Source of the DNA: Methanobacterium sp. UBA8
GTDB lineage: Archaea; Methanobacteriota; Methanobacteria; Methanobacteriales; Methanobacteriaceae
NCBI GenBank assembly: GCA_002509665.1
Contig: DADN01000248.1
Span: 1-5,391 of the forward strand
Direction: 5' to 3'
Length of the DNA: 5,391 bases
Shown here: positions 4,890 through 5,391 of the stretch, one piece after another
How positions within the stretch are numbered: position 1 is the first letter of the stretch
Layout of the letters: each line of letters begins with the position of its first letter
The notes under the pieces: model-generated
Told to the model about the DNA's origin: nothing
Seen by the model: the letters and a program-made list of their open reading frames with translations, nothing else
Databases searched by the model: none
Translations under genes and position numbers: made by a program

Positions 4890-5030
4890 ATGTTATGGGC
4901 AACTATTACAACCACAACTATTACAACTACGACAATAACAACACAACAGGTGTTAATAGGCTTAGGAATAATTATTTTTATATTTGTGGTTTTATTTTTA
5001 ATTATTAGGAGCTATAAATCTCAAGACTGA
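4890..5030 (+). CDS. Small Thr-rich single-pass membrane protein (46 aa)
   Basis: The protein begins MLWATITTTTITTTTITTQQ, followed by one hydrophobic helix (about residues 21-39, VLIGLGIIIFIFVVLFLII) and a short tail RSYKSQD. The basic RSYK after the helix favours an N-outside, C-inside orientation, so the threonine stretch would face the outside, where it could be glycosylated (inference). No cleavage site or known domain is visible. I chose ATG 4890 because GGTGAT (4880-4885) then sits four nt upstream. An in-frame ATG at 4884 overlaps that site and would add only MI. The codons are ACA/ACT/ACC/ACG mixed, with a low-complexity A/C-rich stretch (about 4901-4944). It stands under the hairpin and promoter block A. 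A second copy of that block at the window end suggests a similar gene follows. Function unknown. Confidence 0.75.
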   Translation: MLWATITTTTITTTTITTQQVLIGLGIIIFIFVVLFLIIRSYKSQD

Positions 5031-5042
5031 ATTTAAAACGCC

Positions 5043-5062
5043 TTTTACTTTTTTATTTATTA
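5043..5062 (+). terminator. T-tract terminator of the Thr-rich membrane protein gene
   Basis: TTTTACTTTTTTATTTATTA starts 12 nt after the stop codon. It opens with the same TTTTACTTTT as the T-tract at 3075-3084. Confidence 0.55.
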
Positions 5063-5262
5063 AATGGACTTTAAATCGGGCTATGTTATATGATTATTTG
5101 GTAATCATGAAGATTAGTTTTATAATCATTAAATACAATAAGCTGAAAATGAGCTTTTTGAGGTCAATAAAAATTTTAAAGGATAAAAAGAAGTTTTAAA
5201 TGTATTTATACTCCTTTTAAATCTTATTCACTTAATTGTAGAAATTTAAGTATATTAAAACG

Positions 5263-5270
5263 TTTATATA
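5263..5270 (+). promoter_or_regulatory. TATA box TTTATATA ahead of block B
   Basis: This is an ideal methanogen TATA box on the plus strand. Transcription would start near 5293 and run into the hairpin of block B. No protein-coding frame starts in the remaining sequence, so the product would be a leader or an RNA. Block A has no equally good box at the same place. Confidence 0.4.
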
Positions 5271-5284
5271 ACTTTGGAATATTA

Positions 5285-5391
5285 GTAGAATAAATTTTTA
5301 AGTTAAAATGGGATGAAAGGAGATAAAAGATAGGGTATTCGTATCTCCTTAGGTGTTGTGATTAACTCATCTAACTTATAATGTAAAAGTT
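5285..5391 (+). repeat. Upstream block B: second diverged copy with perfect 9-bp hairpin, cut by window edge
   Basis: AAGGAGATA (5317-5325) pairs perfectly with TATCTCCTT (5342-5350) around a 16-nt loop. In block A both arms differ but still pair, so the base changes are coordinated. The last 15 nt (TATAATGTAAAAGTT, 5377-5391) are identical to 4836-4850, and the TATA box and gene that follow in block A would lie just outside the window. Confidence 0.7.

Larger units (their letters stand above)
5031..5284. other. Intergenic stretch between the two block copies
   Basis: A T-rich run (5043-5060, CTTTTACTTTTTTATTTATT) right after the stop is the likely terminator of the 4890 gene. A 7-bp hairpin ATGATTA-TTTGG-TAATCAT lies at 5090-5108. 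A 30-codon lysine-rich frame (5107-5199) follows it but its start is inside the hairpin and its support is poor. A clear TATA box TTTATATA at 5263-5270 precedes block B. Confidence 0.5.

Noticed and set aside
5107..5199. A 30-codon plus-strand frame starting MKISFIIIKYNK
   Set aside because: Only a partial GGTAATC site nearly touching the start, which itself lies in a hairpin. The composition (Lys, Ile, Phe) is what AT-rich non-coding DNA gives.
1..5391. Mobile element or CRISPR array
   Set aside because: No transposase, integrase, terminal repeats with target duplication, or regularly spaced direct repeats are visible. The repeated blocks here are promoter regions.

Overview
The window most likely comes from a methanogenic archaeon of the order Methanobacteriales, probably Methanobacterium or a close relative. 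The evidence is a gene for methanogenesis marker protein 4 (MtxX family) on the minus strand, AT-rich DNA with TTTATATA-type archaeal TATA boxes, Shine-Dalgarno sequences of the GGTGA/GGAGG type, and T-tract transcript ends. No rRNA, tRNA, CRISPR array, transposase or integrase is visible. The genus is inferred; the methanogen assignment is well supported.

Left part (1-1440), all on the minus strand: three small secreted proteins in a row, each with a signal peptide and what looks like one immunoglobulin-like beta-sandwich domain. Two are clear tandem paralogs of exactly 147 aa each (917-1360 and 407-850). The third (1-342) runs off the window and is more diverged. The two paralogs are probably co-transcribed. 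A 17-nt element, TATAATGTAACATTTTA, lies exactly repeated in front of the pair and in front of the third gene. These proteins would act at or outside the cell surface.

Middle (1440-2950): a gene-free stretch ending in three consecutive hairpins, two of them followed by plus-strand T-tracts. Next come a minus-strand five-helix membrane protein of the SpoIIM (DUF95) family and a divergent plus-strand orphan gene for an 85-aa acidic protein.

Right-middle (2950-4690): two long AT-rich gene-poor stretches flank a 52-aa zinc-ribbon-like microprotein (3498-3656) with a near-ideal ribosome binding site. The mtxX gene follows on the minus strand.

Right end (4690-5391): a promoter block with a hairpin precedes a gene for a 46-aa protein with a threonine-rich outer segment and one membrane helix. 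A diverged second copy of the same block, with its hairpin stem preserved by coordinated base changes, ends the window. This suggests a tandem array of such units continuing to the right. The 31-bp promoter core of the first block matches the promoter region of the secreted Ig-fold pair, with three differences, so the surface genes at both ends may share a regulator. That shared control is the most interesting hypothesis here, but it is not proven by the sequence.
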